Shown: positions 27,558 through 37,686 of the stretch, piece after piece | Position numbering within the stretch: the stretch's first letter is position 1 | Layout: the number at the start of each line of letters is the position of its first letter | Assembly: GCA_021296235.1 (NCBI GenBank) | Contig: JAGWAS010000020.1 | Coordinates: 1 to 64,000, forward strand | DNA: 64,000 nt | DNA from: Paracoccaceae bacterium | Lineage (GTDB): Bacteria; Pseudomonadota; Alphaproteobacteria; Rhodobacterales; Rhodobacteraceae | Reading direction: 5' to 3' | Made by a program: the position numbers and the translations under genes | Notes under the pieces: generated by a model | What the model was told of the DNA's origin: nothing | Seen by the model: only the letters and a program-made list of their open reading frames with translations | Databases searched by the model: none

Positions 27558-28598
27558 ATGAGCAACAAGTTAAATGTGGTAATATTGGGTGCGTCCTATG
27601 GATCACTATTTGCGGTAAAACTTTCCATGGCTGGCCATGCCGTGAAGCTGGTTTGCCTGCCGAATGAAGCGCAACTGATCAATTCAGAGGGCCAAAACGG
27701 GCAGATCGAAATTTGCACGCATGACCTTCCCGGACCGGTGTCCGCTTGCGGACCGGAGGAGATAAATCCTCGCGACCACGATCTTGTTGTCCTGGCAATG
27801 CAGGAACCTCAATACCGGCACGCCGGCATTCGGAAGCTCCTTGGGGCCGTGCATGAGTCGGGCCGTCCATGCATGTCGATAATGAACATGCCTCCATTGC
27901 CTTACCTGCAGCGCATCCCCGGCCTTGACGTCGATGCCTGTCATGATTGCTATTCCGATGTGTCTGTCTGGGAAGGCTTTGATCCGGACTTGATGACACT
28001 CTGCAGCCCCGACCCACAGGCATTTCGGCCGCCGGACGAAGCGATTAACATCTTGCAGGTTCGCCTTCCCACAAATTTCAAGGCGGCACGGTTCAAGTCC
28101 GACGAACACACCGAATTGCTGCGTCGACTGGAGGCCGACATCACGAATGCCAGATATCAACACGGCAACGAGTTGATTGAGATTCCGGTGAAACTCAGGG
28201 TGCATGAGTCCATTTTTGTTCCAATGGCCAAGTGGAGCATGCTGCTTGCGGGCAACTATCGTTGTATCGGACCTGACGACATGCGTTCGATCAGGGATGC
28301 CGTTCATGCGGATTTGAATGAGTCTCGTGAAGTGTATGAATGGGTATCGGAGCTTTGCGGTTTGCTTGGTGCCGATGCGGACGACCTTGTTCCGTTCGAA
28401 AAATATGCAAACGCCGCAAAATCCCTCATCACCCCATCTTCGGCGGCCAGGGCCTTGGCGGCAGGTGTCCCCAACATCGAACGGGTCGACCGCCTTGTCC
28501 AAACAATTGCCGCCGGACGCGGGCTTCGGCTTGCCGCGATCGACAATACGGTCAAGCGAGTGGATTCCTGGCTGGAACGCAACAGGGAGGCGTCCTGA
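27558..28598 (+). CDS. Ketopantoate reductase / opine dehydrogenase-like NAD(P)-binding protein
   Basis: A 346-residue protein with an N-terminal Rossmann fold ('VVILGASYGSLFAVKLSMAGHAVKLV', 'HDLVVLAMQEPQYRHAG'). The C-terminal helical domain ('FVPMAKWSMLLAGNYRCIG', 'PSSAARALAAGVPNIERVDRLV') resembles 6-phosphogluconate-dehydrogenase-like folds used by ketopantoate reductases and opine dehydrogenases. Overall similarity is only at the fold level, so the substrate is not assigned. The glycine motif is G-x-x-x-G-x-x-x-A rather than GxGxxG. It is preceded by AAAAGGGTT and appears monocistronic. Confidence 0.65.
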   Translation: MSNKLNVVILGASYGSLFAVKLSMAGHAVKLVCLPNEAQLINSEGQNGQIEICTHDLPGPVSACGPEEINPRDHDLVVLAMQEPQYRHAGIRKLLGAVHESGRPCMSIMNMPPLPYLQRIPGLDVDACHDCYSDVSVWEGFDPDLMTLCSPDPQAFRPPDEAINILQVRLPTNFKAARFKSDEHTELLRRLEADITNARYQHGNELIEIPVKLRVHESIFVPMAKWSMLLAGNYRCIGPDDMRSIRDAVHADLNESREVYEWVSELCGLLGADADDLVPFEKYANAAKSLITPSSAARALAAGVPNIERVDRLVQTIAAGRGLRLAAIDNTVKRVDSWLERNREAS

Positions 28599-29091
28599 AA
28601 GATCTGCCATTCAGATGTACCGAAGTAACGTCAGGTCATTGGAAAATAATGGAAATCCATGGACCCGCCGTCGTGGCCGCTGTCTTCGTTTGCTGACGGC
28701 CCGGCCCTGGCGATGGAGCAACACTTCATTGCAATTCCGGGTTTGAGGAACGGTCGGCGGTTAGGTTGTCGACATTTGCGGCAAACTTGCCCAATTCCAT
28801 TCGCAAAGGGCGGTTGTGGGCAAAGATCTGCAATGGCACGGCCCCCAATACTCGGCAGCCGATTTTCCCGGAAAATGCGCAGGTGATCTGCGGCGCCCGG
28901 GATCACTCTGCCTCTTGGGATTGGCTGCAATTCGGCCGGCACTTGAGTTTCCGGATGGGATTTGCTTGGTTTCCATCTTGGCGGGAGGTTCGAATGGGTC
29001 CTCCCCTGATCGCAGTGACAAAGGGTCGCAGACAAGTGCGGGTCACTGAGTGCGGTGCAGGATCGGATGAGTTGGGGCAAAGGTGGGCAGC
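28599..29091. other. Intergenic region upstream of glycerol kinase
   Basis: No gene recognised. Short frames on both strands have no ribosome-binding site and no family resemblance. Confidence 0.4.
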
Positions 29092-30582
29092 ATGACAAAA
29101 ACCGGAAACATACTGGCATTGGATCAGGGGACGACTTCCAGCCGCGCCATCCTGTTCAATGAGAATCTCACTCCCCAGACGCAGGCTCAAAGGGAATTCA
29201 CCCAGCATTTCCCCAAGAGTGGTTGGGTGGAGCACGACCCCGAGGAAATCTGGACGTCCACGATCGAGTCCTGCAGGGAGGCGATGTCCGGAAAGGGAAG
29301 GGTTGCCTGCATCGGCATCACCAATCAGCGTGAGACGGTGATTGTATGGGATCGAAATACCGGAAAGCCGGTTTGCAATGCCATTGTCTGGCAGGACCGG
29401 CGCACCGCCGAATTCTGCAGGCAACTGAAGGAGGACGGGCAAGAGGCGGACATCTCCCGTCGGACGGGACTTCTTCTTGATCCCTATTTCTCGGCATCGA
29501 AACTGACGTGGATCCTGGACCACGTTCCGGGTGCAAGGGACAGGGCCGAGGCGGGTGAACTTCTGTTCGGAACCGTGGACAGTTTTCTGGTTTGGCGACT
29601 AACTGGAGGAAGACGCCATGTAACCGATGCAACCAATGCCTCCCGCACAATGCTGTTCAACATTGATTCAGGTGAATGGGACCCCGAACTGCTGGAACTC
29701 TTTCGTGTGCCGGCTGCCATGATGCCGGAAGTTCTGGACTGCGCCGCGGAATTTGGCACTTCCGATCCCACAATTCTCGGCAGCCCCATTCCGATCCTCG
29801 GAATTGCCGGTGATCAGCAGGCTGCGACTGTTGGTCAAGCCTGCTTCAAACCCGGGATGCTCAAATCGACCTATGGTACGGGGTGTTTTGCATTGATGAA
29901 CACGGGTGTCGATCGCGTTGCCTCCGCAAACCGACTTCTGACGACGATCGCCTACCGTATTGGAGGCAGAACCACATTTGCGCTGGAGGGATCGATCTTC
30001 ATTGCGGGGGCGGTTGTTCAGTGGTTGCGCGACGGTATCGGGCTGATTGCAAATGCCGCCGAGTCCGGCACATTGGCCGAAACTGCGGATCCGGAGCAGA
30101 ATGTTCTGCTGGTGCCGGCGTTCACCGGGCTGGGCGCTCCCTATTGGGACGCCGAATGCAGGGGCGCTGTCTTTGGTCTTACGAGAAATACGGGCCCGGC
30201 CGAATTTGCTCGTGCCGCACTTGAGAGCGTTGCCTTTCAAACGCGAGATTTGGCCGAGGCAATGAAGTCCGACATGCCCGATACAGGCAATACCGTCCTG
30301 CGCGTGGACGGAGGCATGACCGCGAGCGAATGGACGATGCAGGCCATTTCCGATCAACTCGGTGCGCCCGTGGATGTGCCCGCCGTAACGGAAACAACCG
30401 CGTTGGGAGCCGCCTACCTTGCCGGGCTGCAGGCAGGGATTGTACCGGCTCCGGAGGAATTCGCCGCAAACTGGCTGCTTGCCAAACGATTTGAACCAAA
30501 ACTTTCCGAAGAGGAAAGAAATTCGCGATATGCCGCCTGGATGGACGCGGTCGCAAGGACGCTTTCCGGATCGGCTGCCTGA
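29092..30582 (+). CDS. glpK: Glycerol kinase
   Basis: A 496-residue FGGY kinase phosphorylating glycerol to sn-glycerol-3-phosphate. Diagnostic features are '[14 protein letters not shown]', '[35 protein letters not shown]', '[14 protein letters not shown]', '[14 protein letters not shown]', '[19 protein letters not shown]' and '[10 protein letters not shown]', '[15 protein letters not shown]'. The ATG follows AAAGGTGG; an in-frame GTG lies three codons upstream. No glpF, glpD or glpR is adjacent. A second FGGY kinase near 61 kb is a different subfamily. Confidence 0.95.
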   Translation: MTKTGNILALDQGTTSSRAILFNENLTPQTQAQREFTQHFPKSGWVEHDPEEIWTSTIESCREAMSGKGRVACIGITNQRETVIVWDRNTGKPVCNAIVWQDRRTAEFCRQLKEDGQEADISRRTGLLLDPYFSASKLTWILDHVPGARDRAEAGELLFGTVDSFLVWRLTGGRRHVTDATNASRTMLFNIDSGEWDPELLELFRVPAAMMPEVLDCAAEFGTSDPTILGSPIPILGIAGDQQAATVGQACFKPGMLKSTYGTGCFALMNTGVDRVASANRLLTTIAYRIGGRTTFALEGSIFIAGAVVQWLRDGIGLIANAAESGTLAETADPEQNVLLVPAFTGLGAPYWDAECRGAVFGLTRNTGPAEFARAALESVAFQTRDLAEAMKSDMPDTGNTVLRVDGGMTASEWTMQAISDQLGAPVDVPAVTETTALGAAYLAGLQAGIVPAPEEFAANWLLAKRFEPKLSEEERNSRYAAWMDAVARTLSGSAA

Positions 30583-30777
30583 TCCGGCGAACCGGCTTTG
30601 CTTTCGCCCAGGCTCAATGCGACATTGGGTGATGGGGAGAGTTGTGCTAGTTCCAACGCATGGCAAGTTCGGTTCGACCGTCTTGGGACGGTCTCAGGTC
30701 CAGTTGAATTCAGGAATTGGCAACGTGACAGCAACCAGATCGGCGATGGCCGGCAATAGAGTCGCCGGAGCCGCGAC

Positions 30778-32544
30778 TTGAACCTCAAGCTTATCGACAA
30801 AACGAGAGAGTCAACCGAACTGATCGGATGGCTTTGGCACACCTACATGAAACGGCACTCGCTGAAGATCGCAGCCGCCTTTCTGTTCATGGCGATTCAA
30901 GGTGGAATGCTTGGGTTGCTCAGCTACATGATTCAATTCGTTTTCGACGATGTACTAGGTCCCGGCGATGGAGGGCGGCTTCTGGCTGTGGGCGGTGCCG
31001 TCCTGCTCATATTTACGGTCAGGGGCCTGTGCGGTTTCATCCAACGGGTCATCATGATGTCGATTGGTGCGCGGATGCAGTATGACCTGCAAGCGGATGC
31101 AATGCGTCATGTGCTCTCGCTGGACCCGGCTTTTTTTGAGGCCAACCCTCCCGGGCAGCTAATCGCAAGGGTCAGCGGTGACACGAGGGCCATCCTTGCC
31201 TCATGGTCGGGAATGCTGGCTCCATGCATTAGGGACTCGGTTGCAATTGTCTCGCTCTTTGTCGCCGCAATTCTCATTGACTGGCAATGGACCCTGCTGG
31301 CGCTGGCGGGAGTTCCGCTCATTGGCCTTCCAGTTGTTCTCTTTCAGAAGTTCCTGAAGAAAATTTCGATGAATTCCGCAGCCATACAGGCTCAGATCGT
31401 GGTTCGGCTTGATGAGATTTTCCACGGCATTCGAACAATAAAGCTCTTCTCAATCGACCAGGAGCAATTTCAACGGTTCCGCCGGACGGCAAGGAAGGCG
31501 TTAAGCCTTGCGGTCAAGATAGAGGCCAGCATCGCTGCGGTCCCGGCGATGGTCGACATCATAGCCGGGTTTGGATTCCTGGTGGTCATGATTGTTGCCG
31601 GATCCGATGTCATTGAAGGGAAACGGACACTCGGCGAGTTCATGAGCTTCTTTACGGCGGCGGTCCTCCTGTTCGATCCGGTGAAGAGGCTGGGTGGGTT
31701 GGCCGCCTCATGGCAGGTCATGAACGTTTCCATCGGCAGGGTGAAAACCCTGCTGGAGGCGCACCCAATGATTGCCGTTGCCGCCCCGTCGGTGACCAAA
31801 ACCCTTGACGGCGGGAACCACGGGATTGAATTCCGGGACGTAAACTTTTCCTTTGGCAACAACAGTGTCGTTTCAGGCCTCAGTTTTTCAGTTGAGGCGG
31901 GAGCAACCACAGCACTTGTTGGACGGTCAGGCGCCGGCAAGACCACGATCTTCAACCTTCTGACGCGCATGATTGATCCGGACGGCGGTTGCATCGAAAT
32001 TGGCGGCGTGGATGTCAGGGAGACCGGAATCCGCGATCTCCGGGGGATGATTTCGGTTGTGTCGCAGGACGCAGGGATCTTCGATGAATCGATACGGGAA
32101 AACATTATGTTGGGCCGGAGGGATGCAAGCGAGGAGGAATTCCTGGCGGCGGCCGAGGCTGCTTATGTGCACGAATTCGCAGAAGCTCTTCCCAAAGGGT
32201 ATGACACACCGTGCGGCCCCAGGGGGGCGAGCATTTCCGGTGGCCAGCGCCAGAGGATTGCCATTGCTCGCGCTCTGCTGAAGGATTCGCCGATCCTATT
32301 GCTCGACGAACCAACATCGTCCCTCGACTCGCGATCGGAGAATCTGATTCAGGAAGCGGTCGCTATGTTGAGCCACAAGCGGACAATTCTTGTCATAGCC
32401 CACCGGCTTGCCACAGTGCGCGAGGCCGACAGGATACTGGTGATGGAAGAGGGAAGGGTCGTCGATCATGGCACGCACGAAGAACTCATGGGCCGCGGCG
32501 GCCTATACCGTCTTCTCTACACCACCCAATTCACCGCGGAGTAA
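30778..32544 (+). CDS. MsbA-type ABC exporter (membrane and ATPase domains fused)
   Basis: A 588-residue half-exporter acting as a dimer in the inner membrane. The transmembrane domain spans about residues 20-315 and the nucleotide-binding domain about 345-585. The latter has Walker A 'GRSGAGKTT', Q-loop 'VVSQDAGIF', signature 'ISGGQRQRIAIARAL', Walker B 'ILLLDEPTSSLD' and switch His 'VIAHRL'. The family exports lipid A, other lipids or drugs. The start is TTG with a weak ribosome-binding site. Part of its transmembrane domain has a degenerate copy near 36.2 kb. Confidence 0.92.
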   Translation: MNLKLIDKTRESTELIGWLWHTYMKRHSLKIAAAFLFMAIQGGMLGLLSYMIQFVFDDVLGPGDGGRLLAVGGAVLLIFTVRGLCGFIQRVIMMSIGARMQYDLQADAMRHVLSLDPAFFEANPPGQLIARVSGDTRAILASWSGMLAPCIRDSVAIVSLFVAAILIDWQWTLLALAGVPLIGLPVVLFQKFLKKISMNSAAIQAQIVVRLDEIFHGIRTIKLFSIDQEQFQRFRRTARKALSLAVKIEASIAAVPAMVDIIAGFGFLVVMIVAGSDVIEGKRTLGEFMSFFTAAVLLFDPVKRLGGLAASWQVMNVSIGRVKTLLEAHPMIAVAAPSVTKTLDGGNHGIEFRDVNFSFGNNSVVSGLSFSVEAGATTALVGRSGAGKTTIFNLLTRMIDPDGGCIEIGGVDVRETGIRDLRGMISVVSQDAGIFDESIRENIMLGRRDASEEEFLAAAEAAYVHEFAEALPKGYDTPCGPRGASISGGQRQRIAIARALLKDSPILLLDEPTSSLDSRSENLIQEAVAMLSHKRTILVIAHRLATVREADRILVMEEGRVVDHGTHEELMGRGGLYRLLYTTQFTAE

Positions 32545-33063
32545 CCGACTTTGCCTGATTGTCCTTTCTGGCAAAAAAGGGGATTGACCGACGAATGCAG
32601 CCCGCAAGCTTTTCGGTCGGTTGAAGTGTTTTCGGAATTTGTTCAAGGCCCGCACGTCCGTAACCACACCGGTTGTTTTGAGTTTGTTGGTCAGGCGATT
32701 CCATTGAAATTCAGCATGCCTGGATCGTCCGGATTGGTTCCTGCTCTGTAGCCCGTATCCCCTCAGGCATGTTGCCGGAGCCCACTTCGATCTTGATGCG
32801 GATAGAGTTTCCGGTCAGTTCCCGGAAACCTTGCACGAAGTGCTCGCCGCTCCTGAACGCGCATTGGACAAGATCGCCGAACTTGAGCACTGGTTGGGTT
32901 CGTTGCGCCGCCGCAGGGCATCTCTGTGCCTCCGCCGTCCTGCAGGCGCCGTTGGCCGCGGTTGAGGTTTGATCCGTTGAGGGACGCGGCAGCGATATTC
33001 GGCTTGCCGTTCAATATTGGGTGGTGGATGGCAGGAAAGCCATCCCGGCAGGCGGGCCGGGTA
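32545..33063. other. Intergenic region, possible gene remnant
   Basis: No intact gene. A + strand stretch at about 32760-32960 reads without stops ('FDLDADRVSGQFPETLHEVL') and looks coding-like, but it has no start signal and no recognised family; it could be a remnant. Confidence 0.35.
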
Positions 33064-33615
33064 TCAATCGCCATCGAAAATTCCGGTTGCCAAACCGTCG
33101 ATGCTGACCGTGTTCCTGCGTTTCCAATACTCAATGACTCCCTCTTGGCCCATCTGTTCGTAAAACGGAACAAGATCCTCTTCGCCACGGCTCTTCTCCA
33201 AACGCATAATTGGCACGCCGCTTCCGCAGGAGGTTTGGACAAGATCGATTCTCAAGTCGAAGATTTGCCGCGAACCCGCAAGAGTTGGAAAACCAGCGGC
33301 CTTTTCTTCCCAGCCCGCGTCTCGGGGGTGGCTGGTTGTCGCCTGCCCGTAGACGCGCAGAATCATGGGATTGTCATCGAAGGAACAGAACATCAGTGTC
33401 ATCCGGTTCAATTCGCGCAGATGGGCTGCTGTCTCGTTGCCGCTGCCGCTCAGGTTGAGCCACCGGATTTGCGTATCTCCGAGGATGCTAAGTGTGCTCA
33501 TGCCCTTGGGCGAAACGTTCACACGCCCGCCGGGTGCCGCGGTGGCCACAAAGAAAACGTGCTGACGCTCAATGAACGCGCGCAGTGTCGGGTTTAACTT
33601 CTTGCCAATCGCCAT
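33064..33615 (-). CDS. Pyridoxamine 5'-phosphate oxidase-family protein
   Basis: A 183-residue split-barrel flavin-binding protein. It shows the N-terminal pattern 'FIERQHVFFVATAAPGGRVNVSPKG', 'IRWLNLSGSGNETAAHL', 'NRMTLMFCSFDDNPMILRVYGQA'. Members bind FMN, F420 or haem, and most are not vitamin B6 enzymes. The ATG follows GGAGGACCC. It stands alone. Confidence 0.85.
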   Translation of the reverse strand: MAIGKKLNPTLRAFIERQHVFFVATAAPGGRVNVSPKGMSTLSILGDTQIRWLNLSGSGNETAAHLRELNRMTLMFCSFDDNPMILRVYGQATTSHPRDAGWEEKAAGFPTLAGSRQIFDLRIDLVQTSCGSGVPIMRLEKSRGEEDLVPFYEQMGQEGVIEYWKRRNTVSIDGLATGIFDGD

Positions 33616-33904
33616 GGGTCCTCCGTTCGTATGGTGTGTGGGCCGCTCCGAGCCGGGGTTTCGGTTTGGTGCCGGCGAGCGGCGGTTGTTCGTCTGTCGA
33701 ACTCGCGGTTACTGCCGAATCGGGAGCGTCCGAATTGGGGCAGATCAGCCATTTGCCGCATTTCCGTACCCGAGCCAAGGTATCCGACAGCAGCGAATAC
33801 ATCATTCAGGAGCAGCAAACGTGCGAGGTTCGGCATTGTGCCGTCTGATGGTGCTGTCGAACCTGCCGCCGGTGCAGAAGCTCGGTTTGGATGGGTGGTG
33901 GGTC

Positions 33905-34816
33905 TCACTTTGGTTGTCCCGCTGCAGTCTCGCGAACCAGATACCAGGCAAGCGTTACAAGCACGACAGAGCCGCCGACGATTGCCGGCATTCGCAGAAT
34001 CTCGGAGAGGATCAGCCAACTCCACAGTGGCGCGAGCGGCACCTCCAGGGCACCGAGCAGGGCGGCCTCGGCGGCTCTGATCCGAAGCAACCCCTCAGCC
34101 AACAGAACCGTGGCGGCAGCATGAACCAAACCGAATCCAGCCAACAGAACCATTTCGCGCATTGAGACGTCGAACTGCACGCCCATCACCCAAACGGTCG
34201 CAACGAGTTGCAAACAGGAAACCGGACCCACCGCCAACGTCATGGGGCGGTCGGGATGACGCCGCATGATGACCATCATCAATGCCATCAGCGCAGTCAT
34301 GCCGAGGGCAAGCAGGTCGCCGATCAGATTGGGACTGCCGACAGAGCCTCCCACCATGACGGTGACACCGGCTAGGCAAAGCCCGGCGGCAATCAAGGTG
34401 GCAAGACTGGGCGTCTCGCGCATCCACACCCACGCAATTGCGGCAGCGACGAACGGCGCAGTGGCATAGATGATGACCACGTTGGCTACGGCAGTGTTCT
34501 TGAATGCGGCGATGAAGCAGACTGTTGCTGCGCTGCTGACGGTTGCAGCAGACCATCCCGCCCAACCAAGGCGCTTCCAATCCTTGAGCCCGGCCCGGCC
34601 TTGACGCCACATCAGATAAACCGACATCGTTACTCCGGCCAGAATCCCCCGCCAGAGCAGTACCGTCCATACATCCGCCTGAATTCCTTTGGTGAAGATC
34701 CCTGCCGTGCTCCACGCGACTGCTGACAGCAAGACGAGGGTGCGGCCGAGAGCGATCCGATTCCGGATATCAGGTGTCAAGACATTCTCCATATTCATCG
34801 AGTCGGAAGAACGCAT
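33905..34816 (-). CDS. EamA-family (DMT) transporter
   Basis: A 303-residue membrane protein with ten predicted segments in two EamA repeats ('LVLLSAVAWSTAGIFTKGIQ', 'VVIIYATAPFVAAAIAWVWMRE', 'LLAEGLLRIRAAEAALLGALEVPLAPLWSWLILSE'). Such proteins export metabolites or amino acids. It is divergent from the WYL-domain regulator, which is a candidate controller. The first ~20 residues may be shorter if a later ATG is used. Confidence 0.88.
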   Translation of the reverse strand: MRSSDSMNMENVLTPDIRNRIALGRTLVLLSAVAWSTAGIFTKGIQADVWTVLLWRGILAGVTMSVYLMWRQGRAGLKDWKRLGWAGWSAATVSSAATVCFIAAFKNTAVANVVIIYATAPFVAAAIAWVWMRETPSLATLIAAGLCLAGVTVMVGGSVGSPNLIGDLLALGMTALMALMMVIMRRHPDRPMTLAVGPVSCLQLVATVWVMGVQFDVSMREMVLLAGFGLVHAAATVLLAEGLLRIRAAEAALLGALEVPLAPLWSWLILSEILRMPAIVGGSVVLVTLAWYLVRETAAGQPK

Positions 34817-35143
34817 AGCGGAGGGCTCCTGACAGCGTTGTGTCAGCAGCGATGGAGTTCTGCCGGCGATAAGCCTCGCAGCAAGATGGTTTCATGGGCT
34901 GCGGGAGGTTCGGGACAGACATGAAATTGCCCAAGGAACGGTGATGAACAGAAGCCCGGGGGGCCGAGTTGCAAAGGCATCAAATCTGGAAAATTTGCGT
35001 CGGGAGACGGCGGGGACATGCAGCTGTTCCAGTCTCCGTTGGCCGGTATCCACCGCCGGTTGTACCGGGTATGGTCCTGGGACAAACCCATGCGGAAACC
35101 GCGATCCCCGGATTTCGGTGCATGAAGACGGAGGCATTCATTC
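34817..35143. other. Divergent intergenic region (EamA / WYL regulator)
   Basis: Contains the upstream regions of both genes, including the GGAGG ribosome-binding site of the regulator. No clear palindrome or promoter pair was identified. Confidence 0.4.
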
Positions 35144-35842
35144 ATGAGTCGCACCGACCGCCTCTTCGAACTGATCCTGTTGCTGCGCCGTGCACGCAAG
35201 GCGGTTACGGCGGTGCAACTGGCCGAAGCGCTGGAAGTTACCCCTCGCACCATCTATCGCGATGTCGCGGCGCTGATGGCCATGCGGGTGCCGATTGAGG
35301 GTGCGGCAGGCGTCGGCTACATCATGCGACCGGGTTACGATCTGCCGCCGTTGATGCTTGATCATGAGGAGGTCGAAGCAGTCGCGGTCGGGTTGCAACT
35401 CCTTAACCGGACCGGCGATCGGGGTCTGCAAACGGCTGCCCGCCGCGTCGCCGCCAAAATCTCCGGCATTCTGCCTGACTCGCGCGGGGACGAGGTAGAT
35501 GATGGCCGGTTTGTGGTTTCGGAATTCGGCACACCTGCGTCGGCCAACGTTGGAATGCTGCGGTCTGCGGTCCGCGACAACCGCCGCCTCGCACTGGGCT
35601 ACCGCGACGGGCACGGGCAGCTGACCAAGCGAACTTGTTTACCCCTTGCAATCATCTACTACACTGAAGCAACGGTGCTGGCAGCGTGGTGCGAGCTGCG
35701 GCGAGATTTCCGCCACTTTCGCGCCGACCGCATCGTTGACTGCCATGAGACCGGCGACAGCTTCGCTGAGCAGGCCTCGCAGTTGCGAAAAGACTGGCAT
35801 GCCCAACTGGAACTGACCTATCAGGATTGCAGTGGCGAATAG
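35144..35842 (+). CDS. WYL-domain transcriptional regulator (YafY-like)
   Basis: A 232-residue regulator. The N-terminal HTH_11 winged helix is at residues 1-60 ('MSRTDRLFELILLLRRARK', 'TAVQLAEALEVTPRTIYRDVAALMAMRVPIEG'). The C-terminal WYL domain shows 'YTEATVLAAWCELRRDFRHFRADRI'. WYL domains are ligand- or nucleic-acid-sensing. It is divergent from the EamA transporter gene. The ATG follows a GGAGG ribosome-binding site. Confidence 0.9.
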   Translation: MSRTDRLFELILLLRRARKAVTAVQLAEALEVTPRTIYRDVAALMAMRVPIEGAAGVGYIMRPGYDLPPLMLDHEEVEAVAVGLQLLNRTGDRGLQTAARRVAAKISGILPDSRGDEVDDGRFVVSEFGTPASANVGMLRSAVRDNRRLALGYRDGHGQLTKRTCLPLAIIYYTEATVLAAWCELRRDFRHFRADRIVDCHETGDSFAEQASQLRKDWHAQLELTYQDCSGE

Positions 35843-36465
35843 CGGTTCGGCGTTGTTGCCATCGGCAGTGATCCAGGCTGCCAAGTTATCCTCGGCGGCA
35901 CTTGCCGTGAAATCATCGAGTTTAAGCTTCCGTTGCCTACCGAAGCTGCACCACTCTTACGGCCTGACAGGTGAGGCTATAAAGTGCGTAAACATCGTGG
36001 ATCCGGGGCATTTGATCGCGCAAGCGCCGCATGGGTATCAAGGCCAAGGCGCTGCCAAGGCTGGACGGCGGCAGAAAGACCAAGCATGCCATCGGTATTC
36101 GGTCATACCGCAACCAATTCACTTTCCGGCAGTTTTTCGGAGTTCCCAGTATTGCGCTCTTGGTTCCGTGGTGGCTCCAGTGATTTGGAATTCGGTGCCC
36201 TTCTGCTCATGTCCACGGTCACGGGGCTGTCCGGTTTCATTCAGCGGTTCATCATGATATCGATTGGGGCGCGAATGCAGTGGTTCTGCAAGATATTTGT
36301 CCGCCAACCCGATAGTTGGCACCAAGCCGAGACTGCGACCTAAAGCTTGCGCTTCCAAATTTACGAAATTTCCGGACGGTAAAACGTCGCCGAAATTCGG
36401 TATCGGAACTTCGATCGTTTCTCTGCCGTCTCAACCAAAGCCAAAATCTATTCTTTTTCCAAGTT
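35843..36465. other. Intergenic region with ABC-exporter fragment
   Basis: No intact gene. A degenerate copy of an ABC-exporter transmembrane segment lies at about 36170-36300 (separate entry). Base composition becomes A+T-richer toward the right. Confidence 0.45.
36170..36300 (+). pseudogene. Degenerate fragment of an MsbA-type exporter
   Basis: The translated stretch 'LLMSTVTGLSGFIQRFIMIS' followed by 'IGARMQW' matches 'LLIFTVRGLCGFIQRVIMMS', 'IGARMQY' in the intact exporter at 30.8 kb (about residues 80-101), with matching DNA around it. Nothing before or after continues the homology for more than a few codons, so only a piece of the transmembrane domain remains. Confidence 0.7.
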
Positions 36466-37122
36466 TCATTGCTGGTTCACCCTACCACCAGAAACGCAGT
36501 TGGCAAACTTCCAACTATCCAATACATCTCGTATTGGGATCAAAAAAGCATCAATCGTCAACAAGCAAAACAAAACCACATCTGCACGAACTAGATCCAA
36601 GTTCGCAAACTCCTCACCGACGATGTTACCAATACTGGACAGCGATCTCATTTCATCGCACCTAAATTCTTCGGAGCACAATCTGCCAACCGACAATCGT
36701 TGAATTTCCGACAGCAGGTGAGAATAGAGCACAGCCCTCTCGATATCACTGACCTCCGTCATCCTGACTGCATATCTCCACCCCGCCAACTCTGACCATT
36801 CGTATGTCAGAATTGCATCCCCGAGTACTACAGCCCACACAGTCGCCGCCGATGCCCCCAATAGCGAGTCCTCACCCCACCCATCTACGATACTTCGCAA
36901 ATGAGGTCGAATTCCATTACCGTCGCTTGCCATAAGATACTCCGCCAGAGGATGGCACTTAAGCCGATTCCTATCGGATGAACCCTTCAAGAAGTTCCTA
37001 TAATCTTCGCAAACGTCAATATTATCAAAACGATCTATCTCATTAACTATCTCAGCTTCCGCTGACAAGGTTAACAGAATTATCAGAAAAAATACCTCCA
37101 AACTTCTTGAGAGTTTATGCAT
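36466..37122 (-). CDS. Secreted protein of unknown function
   Basis: A protein of about 218 residues with a signal peptide ('SLEVFFLIILLTLSAEAE') from the ATG at 37122; a longer start at 37146 is possible. The mature part has paired cysteines ('DVCEDYRNFL', 'RLKCHPLAEYL', 'RLCSEEFRCDEM') and a hydrophobic stretch near the C-terminus ('LDLVRADVVLFCLLTIDAFL'). The family is not recognised. It lies in an A+T-rich accessory patch next to a broken toxin-like gene and shares with the 17.6-kb protein only the feature of being small, exported and cysteine-bearing. Confidence 0.55.
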   Translation of the reverse strand: MHKLSRSLEVFFLIILLTLSAEAEIVNEIDRFDNIDVCEDYRNFLKGSSDRNRLKCHPLAEYLMASDGNGIRPHLRSIVDGWGEDSLLGASAATVWAVVLGDAILTYEWSELAGWRYAVRMTEVSDIERAVLYSHLLSEIQRLSVGRLCSEEFRCDEMRSLSSIGNIVGEEFANLDLVRADVVLFCLLTIDAFLIPIRDVLDSWKFANCVSGGRVNQQ

Positions 37123-37146
37123 GTATTTGAATCCGTTCAATCGCAT

Positions 37147-37429
37147 CTCTTGCTTTCAATGAATATGTTCTCCTCTTAATATGTCATTTAACTCCATCAT
37201 TTTTGACGGTAAATGAGTTTGGAATATCGTTGAAGTTGAAACTATCGTCGTGATTGTTATCTCCCACAACCACCTCCCTGTTCTGCTTGCTTAAACTGAA
37301 TGAACCACAAACAACGACTTGCAATATCAATTTCTCCCATCGGGACTATAGTTTCATATGGGACATGTGTCAATTCGGAGTCTGATTGCGGCCCGGTTGC
37401 AAGGCGAAACTTTCGGAACGATCTTGCCT
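37147..37429. other. A+T-rich intergenic region
   Basis: No gene called. A - strand stretch around 37300-37435 reads without stops ('VPYETIVPMGEIDIASRCLW') but has no start signal or family match. Confidence 0.35.
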
Positions 37430-37681
37430 TTATGACAGCAATTTACGGTAAGCTGACTTTGTGCTCCAATCTACCGAGTGGTGCCCGTCTGCTGTTAATT
37501 GTTGCATTTTTTTGAGTTCATCCGAACCAGCTATCAGCTCCTCATATATTTCTTGAGGGATCTTCACTCGATCCTGCTCTCGTGAGTGAATCAACCAAGT
37601 CCAATACTCTGGCACTCAATCAATTTCATAATGATCGCGGTTTGCGTCAATCAGCGTATTGGCATCAAGGAGGTGGAGCAA
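37430..37681 (-). pseudogene. DUF4411/PIN-like partner of the ImmA/IrrE gene, disrupted by stop codon
   Basis: Starting from a TTG 6 bp after the protease gene, the frame reads 'LLDANTLIDANRDHYEID', then TGA (37616-37618), then 'VPEYWTWLIHSREQDRVKIP', 'QEIYEELIAGSDELKK' and stops at 37430. DUF4411 proteins (PIN-like fold, about 160-170 residues) usually read Arg where this TGA stands ('IDRVPEFW'), consistent with a CGA-to-TGA change. The C-terminal half of the family is also missing. DUF4411 genes commonly follow HTH-ImmA/IrrE genes as a toxin-antitoxin-like pair, which matches the position here. Confidence 0.7.
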
Positions 37682-37686
37682 GGGAG

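Noticed and set aside
29668-30666. 332-codon open frame on the - strand
   Set aside because: Opposite glycerol kinase; no start signal and no family match.
37616-37618. TGA as a selenocysteine codon in the DUF4411-like frame
   Set aside because: The expected residue is Arg, there is no visible SECIS-like hairpin, and the C-terminal half of the protein is also missing; a nonsense mutation is simpler.
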